In this document: positions 1-6,593 of the stretch, piece by piece
How positions within the stretch are numbered: the stretch's first letter is position 1
Layout of the letters: each line of letters opens with the position of its first letter
Virus record (IMG/VR): IMGVR_UViG_3300045999_002896
Coordinates: 1-26,217 of that record
Direction: 5' to 3' (one strand)
From: a virus
DNA length: 26,217 nucleotides
Position numbers and translations under genes: made by a program
Notes under the pieces: model-generated
Database searches by the model: none
What the model was told of the DNA's origin: nothing
The model's input: the letters and a program-made list of their open reading frames with translations, nothing else

Positions 1-28
1 TCTTCGTCTTTTTGCCGTCGCAAAACAT
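1..28 (-). CDS. Possible divergent gene, 5' end only (cut by left edge)
   Basis: On the minus strand an ATG at 28-26 opens nine codons (MFCDGKKTK) without a stop before the window ends. A TATCTTTG element lies upstream on the same strand (62-55), at a plausible distance for a Bacteroidetes -7 box. Nine codons is far too short to prove a gene. It is listed because it is correctly placed behind a promoter-like element and would make this the junction of two divergent transcription units. Confidence 0.25.
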
Positions 29-54
29 TTTAAACACTAAACTAACTTGCGTCA

Positions 55-62
55 CAAAGATA
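55..62 (-). promoter_or_regulatory. Possible minus-strand -7 promoter element
   Basis: Read on the minus strand, 62-55 is TATCTTTG, an exact match to the Bacteroidetes -7 consensus TAnnTTTG. It faces the possible divergent start at 28-26. No TTTG or TTG was found at the expected -33 distance, so only half of the promoter is visible. Confidence 0.3.
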
Positions 63-91
63 TAAATAATTTTGTTAAAAAATATTTTAAA

Positions 92-119
92 TTTGATAAC
101 AAATAAATTATTATCTTTG
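92..119 (+). promoter_or_regulatory. Bacteroidetes-type promoter for the SSB-led operon
   Basis: TTTG at 92-95 and TATCTTTG at 112-119 match the Bacteroidetes -33 (TTTG) and -7 (TAnnTTTG) elements, separated by 16 bases. That spacing is slightly short but close to known examples. The region is strongly A+T-rich, and the ATG of the first gene follows 17 bases after the -7 box with only an A-rich leader (GAAAGAAAAAATAAA) and no strong Shine-Dalgarno sequence. This is the best promoter in the window and probably drives much of the downstream + strand cluster. Confidence 0.6.
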
Positions 120-136
120 CAGAAAGAAAAAATAAA

Positions 137-550
137 ATGATAAAATTAATAGTCGCAGGTCGCATTGGTCAGGATGCTGAAATTAAGTCCGTGGGAGATA
201 CAACCGTTTGTTCTTTCTCCGTGGCACACACGGAAAAGACGTTTGGTAATAATCCCACGGAAAAGACGATTTGGGTGACTTGCTCAATGTGGGGTGAGCG
301 TGGTTCAAAGCTTGCACCGCACTTGGTAAAGGGAACGTACGTCGTGGTTGAAGGAACAGGCGGCGTAAATGCGTATATGAAAAACGGAGAACCCACGGGA
401 ATCATTCGTTGTATGGTAAATAATATCGAGTTTGGAGGCAAGGCAACGGCATGGGAGAGTAACTCTGGCGGGTATGTTAATCCATTGACAAGTCCAGTTG
501 TACAGGAATTAAAAAAAGAATTAAACGCTGACGAACCATTTCCATTTTAA
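137..550 (+). CDS. ssb: Single-stranded DNA-binding protein
   Basis: This 137-residue protein binds and protects single-stranded DNA during phage replication and recombination in the cytoplasm. The N-terminal ~100 residues have the OB-fold pattern of bacterial SSBs (start MIKLIVAGRIGQDAEIK, then FSVAHTEK, WVTCSMWGERG, and LVKGTYVVVEG). A short variable linker follows. The last residues, DEPFPF, form the acidic-aromatic tip that in SSB recruits partner proteins. Length is somewhat below the ~170 residues of cellular SSBs, because the linker is short, as in many phage versions. The ATG lies directly behind the promoter at 92-119. The gene is first of the cluster, and the next start follows its stop by one base. 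Confidence 0.93.
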   Translation: MIKLIVAGRIGQDAEIKSVGDTTVCSFSVAHTEKTFGNNPTEKTIWVTCSMWGERGSKLAPHLVKGTYVVVEGTGGVNAYMKNGEPTGIIRCMVNNIEFGGKATAWESNSGGYVNPLTSPVVQELKKELNADEPFPF

Positions 551-551
551 T

Positions 552-776
552 ATGACACCTGAGTATCAAAGGCAATATCGGGAGAACATGACCGAGTACC
601 AAAAGCAAAAGTTAAGGGAATATTTCAGACTTTATCACCAGAACCAAACGCCCGAAAAGAAGGCTGAAAAAAGGTTAAGAAATCAAGCGTGGTATCAAGC
701 GAACAAAGAGAGGGTAAATAAATACCAAATGGAACGTTATTACAGATTAAAAGAACAAAAAAATGAATGTGAATAA
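552..776 (+). CDS. Hypothetical protein, small, basic, helical
   Basis: The 74-residue product is very rich in Lys, Arg, Gln, Glu and Tyr (start MTPEYQRQYRENMTEYQKQK) with no long hydrophobic stretch. It looks like one long charged helix or coiled coil, with repeated short Tyr-containing blocks (YQRQY, YQKQK, YFRLYH, YQMERYYRLK). I do not recognise a family. The composition would suit nucleic-acid binding, but that is inference. The start follows the SSB stop after one base, and the end overlaps the next small gene by 14 bases, so it is probably co-translated with both. Confidence 0.65.
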   Translation: MTPEYQRQYRENMTEYQKQKLREYFRLYHQNQTPEKKAEKRLRNQAWYQANKERVNKYQMERYYRLKEQKNECE

Positions 777-936
777 ACAAACGCCCGCCGTGTTTTCGGT
801 GAGTTATCGGGACGAAAAAATAAGAAAGAAGTTGCTTGATTTACAATTTCAACTCTGGAAGGAAACGAATGTCAAACACTCGATGGAGGAGGTGTTAAAT
901 ATTTTATTGGACACATACCAAAAGCATCACAAATGA
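763..936 (+). CDS. Hypothetical 57-residue protein, possibly ribbon-helix-helix
   Basis: This reading frame runs from ATG at 763 to TGA at 934-936 and encodes 57 residues (start MNVNKQTPAVFSVSYRDEK, end LNILLDTYQKHHK). It overlaps the previous gene by 14 bases and meets the next gene at an ATGA junction, which is the packing style of its neighbours. A short strand-like start (AVFSVSY) is followed by two predicted helices (EKIRKKLLDLQFQLWKE and SMEEVLNILLDTYQK). That order resembles CopG/Arc-type ribbon-helix-helix DNA-binding proteins. The DNA-binding role is only a suggestion, but the coupling makes a real gene likely. Confidence 0.6.
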   Translation: MNVNKQTPAVFSVSYRDEKIRKKLLDLQFQLWKETNVKHSMEEVLNILLDTYQKHHK

Positions 937-1937
937 GGTTAGGCATTGTAACCAATTTAACCAGCCCAACGACCGACTACTACCGTTCGGTTAATCCATT
1001 TATGCGGCTTCGCTCCCAGATGGTAAATTTAACCATTACCTATTTGAACCCTGAGACCGTCAAATGGTACGATTTTTACGACGTTGACGTTATCCTCTTC
1101 CAACGTCCCAACGGTGACGGAATGTTATCAATGATCGCGGAGGCAAAGAAGATGGGGAAGAAAATCATCCTTGACCACGACGATTTATTGCATGAGGTCA
1201 ACGCCGCAAATCCAGCGTCGGCACACTTCGGAAAAACACAGGTAAAAGAATCGGTTGAAAAGGCTTTTAAGTACGCAGATTATATCATTGTTTCAACGCC
1301 CTTTCTCAAAGAGTTTTACAAACAATTCTTTGACGAAAGTAAAATAATGGTGATACCCAACGCTATTGACTTTCAAGTGACGCCCCTTTGCCCCGTGTCA
1401 CCTGATAAGCTGGAGGCAAAGGTAAAGCGCGTTTTGTGGCGTGGTTCAATGACGCACATTGAGGACTTGAAAACCGTGGATACGTTTTGGCATTATGTCA
1501 GCAGCCGCAAGGACACCGAGGTGGCATTCATTGGAATACCTGAGTGGCTTGGAAAAACATTGTATCCAAATGTAAAGGTCATACCGTGGAACAATTCATT
1601 GTTTCAATATTTCGAGCTGATCAAAAACAGTTCGGCACATTACGCCGTGTTTCCTTTGACGAATGACAATTTCAACCAAAGCAAGTCGAATAACTTTGCT
1701 ATGGAGATGCTTGTCACAGGTTGTGTACCGTATGCACCGAAGGAAATCACGGAGTTCAATGTTCCAGGCGTTCGGTTGTACGAGGGTTCAGACGATTTGT
1801 ATTATCAATTTGAAAAGGCTTTGGAAAAGGATGGGAATTATTTTAACCATTTGCAGGCAGGCAGGAAGTGGCTTTTGACTGAGCGAAATTTGCTCACCGT
1901 CAACAACAAACGTAAACAAGTGTTAAAAGGAATATAA
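933..1937 (+). CDS. Glycosyltransferase, GT-B fold (GT1/GT4-like)
   Basis: The 334-residue product has the layout of GT-B glycosyltransferases. The N-terminal half begins with a strand and loop (MRLGIVTNLTSPTTDYYR) and carries the acidic DHDD motif (residues 81-84) followed by a segment often seen in phage-encoded members, then VSTPFLKEF. The hinge IPNAIDF (141-147) leads into the C-terminal donor-binding half (VLWRGSMTHIEDL). A K-SNNF-E-G pattern there (251-263) matches the usual sugar-nucleotide-binding 'E....G' helix. It presumably moves a sugar from a nucleotide-sugar to an unknown acceptor such as phage DNA, a virion protein or the cell surface. The start overlaps the preceding stop (ATGA), and the stop overlaps the next start (TAATG). 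Confidence 0.82.
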   Translation: MRLGIVTNLTSPTTDYYRSVNPFMRLRSQMVNLTITYLNPETVKWYDFYDVDVILFQRPNGDGMLSMIAEAKKMGKKIILDHDDLLHEVNAANPASAHFGKTQVKESVEKAFKYADYIIVSTPFLKEFYKQFFDESKIMVIPNAIDFQVTPLCPVSPDKLEAKVKRVLWRGSMTHIEDLKTVDTFWHYVSSRKDTEVAFIGIPEWLGKTLYPNVKVIPWNNSLFQYFELIKNSSAHYAVFPLTNDNFNQSKSNNFAMEMLVTGCVPYAPKEITEFNVPGVRLYEGSDDLYYQFEKALEKDGNYFNHLQAGRKWLLTERNLLTVNNKRKQVLKGI

Positions 1938-2191
1938 TGGCAACAGCAGGAGAAAATAATAATTTATCGTTTGACCCAAACGAAAAAGAAAACACGGCAA
2001 AAGATTTGTATAAATCAAACACCGAGTTTAACGCTAATCAACCACAATCTTCAGGCGCTTTTTATGACGCCGAAGCCGAAAGACAATGGAAAGAAAGGGC
2101 GGCTGCAATCAATGCACAAAGGCGGTTGGAAAAGAAAATTGAAACAAAGGTTTACAAGCGATTAATTAAAGAGTTGCTGAAGAAAATATGA
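1937..2191 (+). CDS. Hypothetical protein, small, charged
   Basis: The 84-residue product has a polar, Asn-rich, probably disordered first half (start MATAGENNNLSFDPNEKEN) and a basic helical second half (ERAAAINAQRRLEKKIETK, ending LIKELLKKI). There is no signal peptide, transmembrane segment or recognisable enzyme motif. It lies between the glycosyltransferase and the ParB-like gene, overlapping each by one to four bases. I do not recognise a family. In this position small proteins sometimes serve DNA packaging, but nothing in the sequence shows that. Confidence 0.6.
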   Translation: MATAGENNNLSFDPNEKENTAKDLYKSNTEFNANQPQSSGAFYDAEAERQWKERAAAINAQRRLEKKIETKVYKRLIKELLKKI

Positions 2192-2703
2192 AGCTAAAGG
2201 ATATAAAACCAAACCCGAACAACCCACGCGTCTTGAGGGACGACAAGTTTCAAAAGCTAAAGCAAAGTATCACCGAGTTTCCAAAGATGCTTAGCCTTCG
2301 CCCAATGGTCATTGATGAAAACAACGTAGTACTTGGGGGAAACATGAGGCTTCGCGCTTTGCAAGAACTTGGATTCACGGACATTGAAGACGCATGGGTA
2401 AAACGAAGCAGCGATTTAACCGAGGACGAAAAGAAGCGGTTTATCATTGCGGACAATGTGGCTTTCGGAGAATGGGACTGGGACACACTTGCGAACGATT
2501 GGGAGGTGGTGGACTTGGAAGCGTGGGGGCTGGAGATACCGTTTTACGACGAAGAAGTGAAGGAGGAACAAAGCAAAGAGGACGAGGAATTTAAAACACT
2601 TGAATTAAAATTCAATGCTTGGGATTATAAAAACGTGGTTGCAAGGTTGAAACATATAGATAGCAAGTCGCTTGAATCAGCATTGATAAAGGCACTTGAA
2701 TAA
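2188..2703 (+). CDS. ParB/sulfiredoxin-like domain protein
   Basis: The 171-residue protein is a stand-alone ParB N-terminal-like domain. The first strand and motif (KLKDIKPNPNNPR, residues 2-14) and the box GGNMRLRALQELG (50-62) fit the ParB/Srx fold, in which the G-x-R-x-x-A region binds nucleotide. In phages this domain often lies just before the terminase genes, alone or fused to a DNA methylase. No methylase domain is present here. After residue ~115 the sequence becomes acidic and probably flexible. The role may be in packaging or DNA recognition, or a nuclease/CTPase-like function; none is proven. The start overlaps the preceding stop by four bases (ATGA). Confidence 0.78.
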   Translation: MKLKDIKPNPNNPRVLRDDKFQKLKQSITEFPKMLSLRPMVIDENNVVLGGNMRLRALQELGFTDIEDAWVKRSSDLTEDEKKRFIIADNVAFGEWDWDTLANDWEVVDLEAWGLEIPFYDEEVKEEQSKEDEEFKTLELKFNAWDYKNVVARLKHIDSKSLESALIKALE

Positions 2704-2721
2704 CGCGATAAAACCGTGAAA

Positions 2722-3060
2722 ATGGCAAATAACCCTAAGCATAAAGAAAACTTGAAACCTTTTCCAAAAGGAAACAACGCAAACCCCAACGGACGCCCTA
2801 AGAAACTTCCAGCCCTTGACCTTATCATGGCAAATGTAATGGGTCAGGAAAAGGACGGTATTACGGCAGCCGAAGCCATTATCATGAAGCTAAGGGAACA
2901 GGCGGCAAAGGGTGACATCAAGGCGGCTCAGTTGCTCCTTGACAGGGCATACGGGAAGGCAAAGCAAAACATTGATATCACGACGCAAGGGGAAAAAGTC
3001 ACCGTGCCAACGATTATATTTACAAAGGAAAATAATAACAATGAAAAAAATAATGATTAG
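2722..3060 (+). CDS. DUF5681 protein, candidate terminase small subunit
   Basis: The product has 112 residues from ATG 2722; a GTG two codons earlier (2716) is an alternative start. The N-terminal segment KPFPKGNNANPNGRPKK is the signature of DUF5681, a basic Gly/Asn/Pro-rich motif. The middle (AAEAIIMKLREQAAKGDIKAAQLLLDRAYGK) is a helical block typical of the family. Such proteins are regularly found just upstream of phage large terminases and are thought to act as the DNA-recognising small subunit. That role is inferred from position. The last 20 bases are overlapped by the start of the DUF4406 gene. Confidence 0.72.
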   Translation: MANNPKHKENLKPFPKGNNANPNGRPKKLPALDLIMANVMGQEKDGITAAEAIIMKLREQAAKGDIKAAQLLLDRAYGKAKQNIDITTQGEKVTVPTIIFTKENNNNEKNND

Positions 3061-3385
3061 TCAGCCAATGAATGGCTTAACAGAGGAACAAATTACTAAC
3101 GCTCAAAACAAGTTTCTTGAATATGCCAAAAAAGAAAACTTAGAGCCTTTAAATACTTACTTTAAAGATGAATGGTATTCTCAAGATTCCATGAACTTAA
3201 GAGGAATTGTTCAAATACCTGTATGTTTTTTAGCAAAGTCACTTGAATATATGAGCGAATGCAGTACTGTTTATTTTGCAAAAGGCTGGGAGAATGCGCG
3301 GGGTTGTAAAATTGAACATGAAGTTGCTTTGCAATATGGCTTAGAAATTATTTACGAGGCAAATGAGTTGAACGAATTAGCTTAA
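3041..3385 (+). CDS. DUF4406 / nucleoside 2-deoxyribosyltransferase-like protein
   Basis: The 114-residue product starts MKKIMISQPMNGLTEEQI and carries later family features: AKSLEYMSECSTVYFAKGWE, then ARGCKIEHEVALQYGLEII. These match DUF4406 proteins, which have the fold of nucleoside 2-deoxyribosyltransferases. The frame is open further upstream, but that part overlaps the previous gene and has no family resemblance, so I place the start at ATG 3041 (ATG 3053 is possible). Phages use related enzymes in nucleotide salvage or base modification; the substrate here is unknown. The gene is more A+T-rich than the terminase genes on either side, which suggests separate acquisition. Its stop overlaps the terminase start (TAATG). 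Confidence 0.75.
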   Translation: MKKIMISQPMNGLTEEQITNAQNKFLEYAKKENLEPLNTYFKDEWYSQDSMNLRGIVQIPVCFLAKSLEYMSECSTVYFAKGWENARGCKIEHEVALQYGLEIIYEANELNELA

Positions 3386-4614
3386 TGGAGATAAAGGTTA
3401 GTGACAAATACCAAGCCCTGTGGCAACCGCGCACGCGTTACTTCCTCATCACTGGGGGACGTGGTTCGGCAAAGTCTTTCACTGTGGGGCTTTGGGCTTG
3501 CAATATGTTACTTGCTTACAAGAATTGGAAGGTACTTTTCACGCGTTACACGTTATCAAGTGCCAACATTTCCGTTATCCCTGAGTTCAGGGAAAAGATT
3601 GACTTACTTGGCGTTGGTGATGAGTTCAATATGACCAACGCGCAGATTGGACACAAGGTGACAAAGAGTGAAATAATATTCTCAGGAATTAAAACAAGTT
3701 CAGGAAATCAAACGGCAAAATTAAAATCGATACCTGGGCTAAATGTTTTCATCGTGGACGAGGCTGAAGAATTTGTAAGCGAAAAGGACTTTGATACAAT
3801 CGACGAATCAATACGTATGCCTGACACGCCAAACCTTGTTATCCTTGTCATGAACCCGCAAGACGTGGAGCATTGGATTTGGAAGCGGTGGTTTGAAAAA
3901 TCGCACCGCATGGAGACGATTGACGGGCATTCGATACCGATAAGCACGCATGAGGACATAACGCATATTCATACAACGTATTTGGATAATTACCATAACA
4001 TAAGTAAGGATTATATTGCAAAGATTGAGGCGATAAAAAGCAAGTCACCTGAGGCATACGCTCACAGGTTTCTTGGTAAATGGCTGGATAAGAAACAGGG
4101 CGTTGTATTTCCAAACTGGGTGGAAGGCGAATTTGATGAATCTTTGCCTTTTGCTTACGGGCTTGACTTCGGGTTTTACCCCGATCCTTTGGCATTGGTC
4201 AAAGTCGCGGTTGATACCACGGCAAACAAGATATACGTAAAGGAAATCATTTACGAACAAAGTCTTTCTTATGACATGGTTTTGACAAAGATTAGGAATA
4301 GCATTGAACTTGATGCCATGGTTGTTGCTGATACAAGCGAACCACGTTTGATTGACGCGCTTACCTCGAATGGTATCAATGTACATAAGACGGAAAAGTA
4401 TGCTGGCAGCGTGGTGGATGGAATAAAGAAAATGGCTGATTTTACGATCGTGGTCACAGAGGAATCGTATAATTTAAAATTTGAATTAAGAAATTATATT
4501 TGGAACGATAAGAAATCTTCAACGCCAATGGATATGCATCAGCATGGGATTGACGGCGCACGCTATGCCTCAATGAGGCTTTTGGAAGGTTCAGACGTAT
4601 TGGCATTTAATTAA
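3385..4614 (+). CDS. terL: Terminase large subunit (packaging ATPase/nuclease)
   Basis: This 409-residue motor protein cuts concatemeric DNA and pumps it into the prohead through the portal. ATPase features are Walker A GGRGSAKS (residues 24-31), Walker B VFIVDEAEE (121-129) and the coupling motif MNP (156-158). The C-terminal RNase H-like nuclease shows the three expected acidic positions in GLDFGF (Asp261), VVADTSEP (Asp316) and GIDGARY (Asp390). Overall it resembles the PBSX/Terminase_3 group, and its length is normal. The upstream DUF5681 protein is the likely partner. The start overlaps the previous stop by one base. Confidence 0.95.
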   Translation: MEIKVSDKYQALWQPRTRYFLITGGRGSAKSFTVGLWACNMLLAYKNWKVLFTRYTLSSANISVIPEFREKIDLLGVGDEFNMTNAQIGHKVTKSEIIFSGIKTSSGNQTAKLKSIPGLNVFIVDEAEEFVSEKDFDTIDESIRMPDTPNLVILVMNPQDVEHWIWKRWFEKSHRMETIDGHSIPISTHEDITHIHTTYLDNYHNISKDYIAKIEAIKSKSPEAYAHRFLGKWLDKKQGVVFPNWVEGEFDESLPFAYGLDFGFYPDPLALVKVAVDTTANKIYVKEIIYEQSLSYDMVLTKIRNSIELDAMVVADTSEPRLIDALTSNGINVHKTEKYAGSVVDGIKKMADFTIVVTEESYNLKFELRNYIWNDKKSSTPMDMHQHGIDGARYASMRLLEGSDVLAFN

Positions 4615-4620
4615 AAAGAT

Positions 4621-4962
4621 ATGGAAAAACAAACGACGGTTGAATTTTTAGTAAAGTTTCCTGAAATTTTAGGTAAATCAAATACCACGAGTTCAAAAGA
4701 CGTAATAATAAATCCTATTAAGCAAAGCAAGCAAATGACACCAAAGGAAAAAGCAGACGAATTATTCACACATTATTATAACATGATTCAAAGCATCGGG
4801 GGCGAACTTGGTCAGGAGATCCTCGTTTCCATCCTCGCAAAGCAAAGCGCGTTGTTTGCGGCACGGGAGGTATTGAAAGAAAAGTGGAACATTGAGGTAC
4901 AAGGCAGCGAAGATGAATATTATTATTGGGAAGAAGTTGAACACGAAATTGAAAGCATATGA
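4621..4962 (+). CDS. Hypothetical protein, MTPKEKA family (copy 1, extended)
   Basis: The 113-residue product has a 38-residue N-terminal extension of unknown role. It is followed by a domain that starts MTPKEKADELF (residue 39, internal ATG at 4735) and ends YYWEEVEHEIESI. That domain is paralogous to the next two gene products. Small proteins of this kind (MTPKEKA start, central ALIA..E helix, YW..V..EI end) are common in Bacteroidetes phages, but I know of no assigned function. The start at 4621 is chosen because it follows the terminase stop by six bases; translation from 4735 would give a 75-residue form like its neighbours. It meets the next gene at an ATGA junction. Confidence 0.68.
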   Translation: MEKQTTVEFLVKFPEILGKSNTTSSKDVIINPIKQSKQMTPKEKADELFTHYYNMIQSIGGELGQEILVSILAKQSALFAAREVLKEKWNIEVQGSEDEYYYWEEVEHEIESI

Positions 4963-5165
4963 CACCAAAGGAAAAGGCGCAGGAGTTAGTTGATAAGTTT
5001 AGGAATGAAATAACCTCATTTTTAGGCGATAACATGAAAAAAATTAATGCTAAAAAATGCGCATTGATTGCCGTGGATGAGATTTTAAATATAAATTCAG
5101 TTGACAAAGACTTTAGTTTATCTTTTTATTGGCAAGACGTAAAAGACGAAATACAAAACCTATGA
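4959..5165 (+). CDS. Hypothetical protein, MTPKEKA family (copy 2)
   Basis: The 68-residue product is the minimal form of the family: MTPKEKAQELVDKFRNEI, then CALIAVDEILN, then FYWQDVKDEIQNL. It is predicted to be all-helical and acidic-basic mixed, with no membrane segment. It is flanked on both sides by paralogues and joined to each by ATGA overlaps, so the three are probably made together. Function unknown. Position after the terminase and before the tail chaperone says only that it belongs to the late cluster. Confidence 0.7.
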   Translation: MTPKEKAQELVDKFRNEITSFLGDNMKKINAKKCALIAVDEILNINSVDKDFSLSFYWQDVKDEIQNL

Positions 5166-5404
5166 CACCAAAAGACAAAGCAAGGGAGTTGCATTTACAA
5201 ATATATGACCAATTGCCATACAGGCATAATGTCACGGGTGAATACGACGGATTTAAAAAGGCAAAGGAAATAGCCTTGTTTTTAACCGAACAAATCATAA
5301 GTAACAACCAAACGATTTGCGGACAACTTGGCTCAGACGTGGATGAAAACACGGCGTACTGGTGCGAAGTTGAGCTGCATTTAAAAAATATCATAACGAA
5401 ATGA
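5162..5404 (+). CDS. Hypothetical protein, MTPKEKA family (copy 3, divergent)
   Basis: The 80-residue product starts MTPKDKARELHLQIYDQL and ends AYWCEVELHLKNIITK, with a helix KKAKEIALFLTEQI in the middle. It keeps the start and end motifs of the two previous gene products but has diverged in between. The frame is open from about 5129, but ATG 5162 is chosen because it forms the same ATGA junction and the same MTPK start as the other copies. Function unknown. Confidence 0.68.
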   Translation: MTPKDKARELHLQIYDQLPYRHNVTGEYDGFKKAKEIALFLTEQIISNNQTICGQLGSDVDENTAYWCEVELHLKNIITK

Positions 5405-5700
5405 CAAACAACGAAAAGGCGGTTTATATCATTCACCTGATTGAGGAAATAACCAAAGAGATACAAGAACACCCCATGCGAAGGAAACAATTACTACTCC
5501 TTCGCTCCCACTTGGAAAAGGCGGTGCGGTTGACTGGCACAGGAATGTACAGAGAATTAAAACGCCCTGAGTCATTGCCCCTTGTTAGCCATGCAAAAGC
5601 ATTGCCGCAAGAGATAACGGAAAAACCAAAAAGCGTGGAACCGAGCGCAATAATTGCAGATAACATTCCCGAACCAACAAGAAAAAGCAAACGCAAATAA
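5401..5700 (+). CDS. Hypothetical protein
   Basis: The 99-residue product has a helical, charged N-terminal part (MTNNEKAVYIIHLIEEITKE, then RRKQLLLLRSHLEKAVRL) and a Pro/Lys/Ser-rich, probably disordered C-terminal part ending TRKSKRK. No signal peptide or enzyme motif is present. It overlaps the previous gene by four bases (ATGA) and the tail chaperone gene by one base (TAATG). I do not recognise the family. Confidence 0.62.
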   Translation: MTNNEKAVYIIHLIEEITKEIQEHPMRRKQLLLLRSHLEKAVRLTGTGMYRELKRPESLPLVSHAKALPQEITEKPKSVEPSAIIADNIPEPTRKSKRK

Positions 5701-6593
5701 TGGTACAATTTCATTTATCTCATTCAGATACAAAGTATTTTTACCCTGAGACCGCAGCGGATATAACTTTGGAGCAATACGTTTACTTCCATAAGTTTAT
5801 TTTACCTCAATACCCCGAGGTTGAACTTGATGCTTTGATAGCGCAAAAGCAAATGAAGGCGGCGTATTATAAAATCAAACCGTATGCAAAGAAACTTGGC
5901 GTTGACTTGCTTAAATTGTGGGCGGACGTGGTCAAGGAATGTGAAATAATCCTTTTGACAAAAGATGTCAAAGACAATGTACGTCGTTTCCTTCCAGCAT
6001 TGATTGATCAGTTTAATCAAAGTCAAAGTAAGCTTGTAGAATGCTTTGAAATCATGGACGAAGTCTGGGAGGCTCAGGTAAAATACCCGTACATGGCAAA
6101 GGTGGTAAACTATTTCACGGGCATTCCCTTAGACGCGTGTTATGGCAAAGTTGCCGAAAGTCTGGAGTTGAAATATTTAACCTTCATGTTCTCAAAGATA
6201 CTCAATGCAATAAGTGTACCCGAGGAATTGAAATACAAACAGATATACGACTTTAATGGCACTTTGTATTATTTACCTGATAAGCTAATGGCAAAATCCA
6301 CGTTACTTGAATTCGCTGAGGCAGCGCAATTTGACAAAGGACGCAAAGCAATTGAAAACAATGACGCTCAGGGCTTGCTTCATGTTATTGCCGTGTTGCT
6401 CAGGAAAAAGGATGAGGCATATAGCGACGAGGTTTTTCAAAGAAATTGCATTGACTTTTTAAAATTGCCATTACAAGTTGCTTTTGAAGTTGGTTTTTTT
6501 TTGACGAAGTTAAGCGAGAGTTATCAAGTAGATTTGCAGACCTCTATGCTCAAAAAGGCGATGGAAAGTATGCCGCCGCTTCAAAGCAATTGA
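5700..6593 (+). CDS. Tail assembly chaperone, short (G-like) form
   Basis: The 297-residue product is a soluble, helical protein (start MVQFHLSHSDTKYFYPETA, then ITLEQYVYFHKFI). It is encoded just upstream of a short frame that can only be translated well by shifting reading frame. That arrangement is the hallmark of G/GT tail assembly chaperones, which coat the tape measure protein during tail building. The shift site is a run of nine T at 6494-6502 (codons GGT TTT TTT TTG, residues 265-268). Ribosomes that stay in frame add about 30 more residues and stop at 6593; those that slip back one base make a longer product of about 358 residues. The chaperone role is inferred from architecture and position, not from a strong sequence motif. 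Confidence 0.62.
   Translation: MVQFHLSHSDTKYFYPETAADITLEQYVYFHKFILPQYPEVELDALIAQKQMKAAYYKIKPYAKKLGVDLLKLWADVVKECEIILLTKDVKDNVRRFLPALIDQFNQSQSKLVECFEIMDEVWEAQVKYPYMAKVVNYFTGIPLDACYGKVAESLELKYLTFMFSKILNAISVPEELKYKQIYDFNGTLYYLPDKLMAKSTLLEFAEAAQFDKGRKAIENNDAQGLLHVIAVLLRKKDEAYSDEVFQRNCIDFLKLPLQVAFEVGFFLTKLSESYQVDLQTSMLKKAMESMPPLQSN

Noticed and set aside
2912-3040. Upstream in-frame extension of the DUF4406 gene
   Set aside because: The extension overlaps most of the DUF5681 gene in another frame and has no family resemblance. The motif-bearing part starts at ATG 3041.
4045-4386. 113-codon open frame on the minus strand, with others at 3848-4195 and 4766-5107
   Set aside because: These are antisense to the large terminase and the MTPKEKA genes, whose motifs prove the + strand frames. 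They are compositional by-products.
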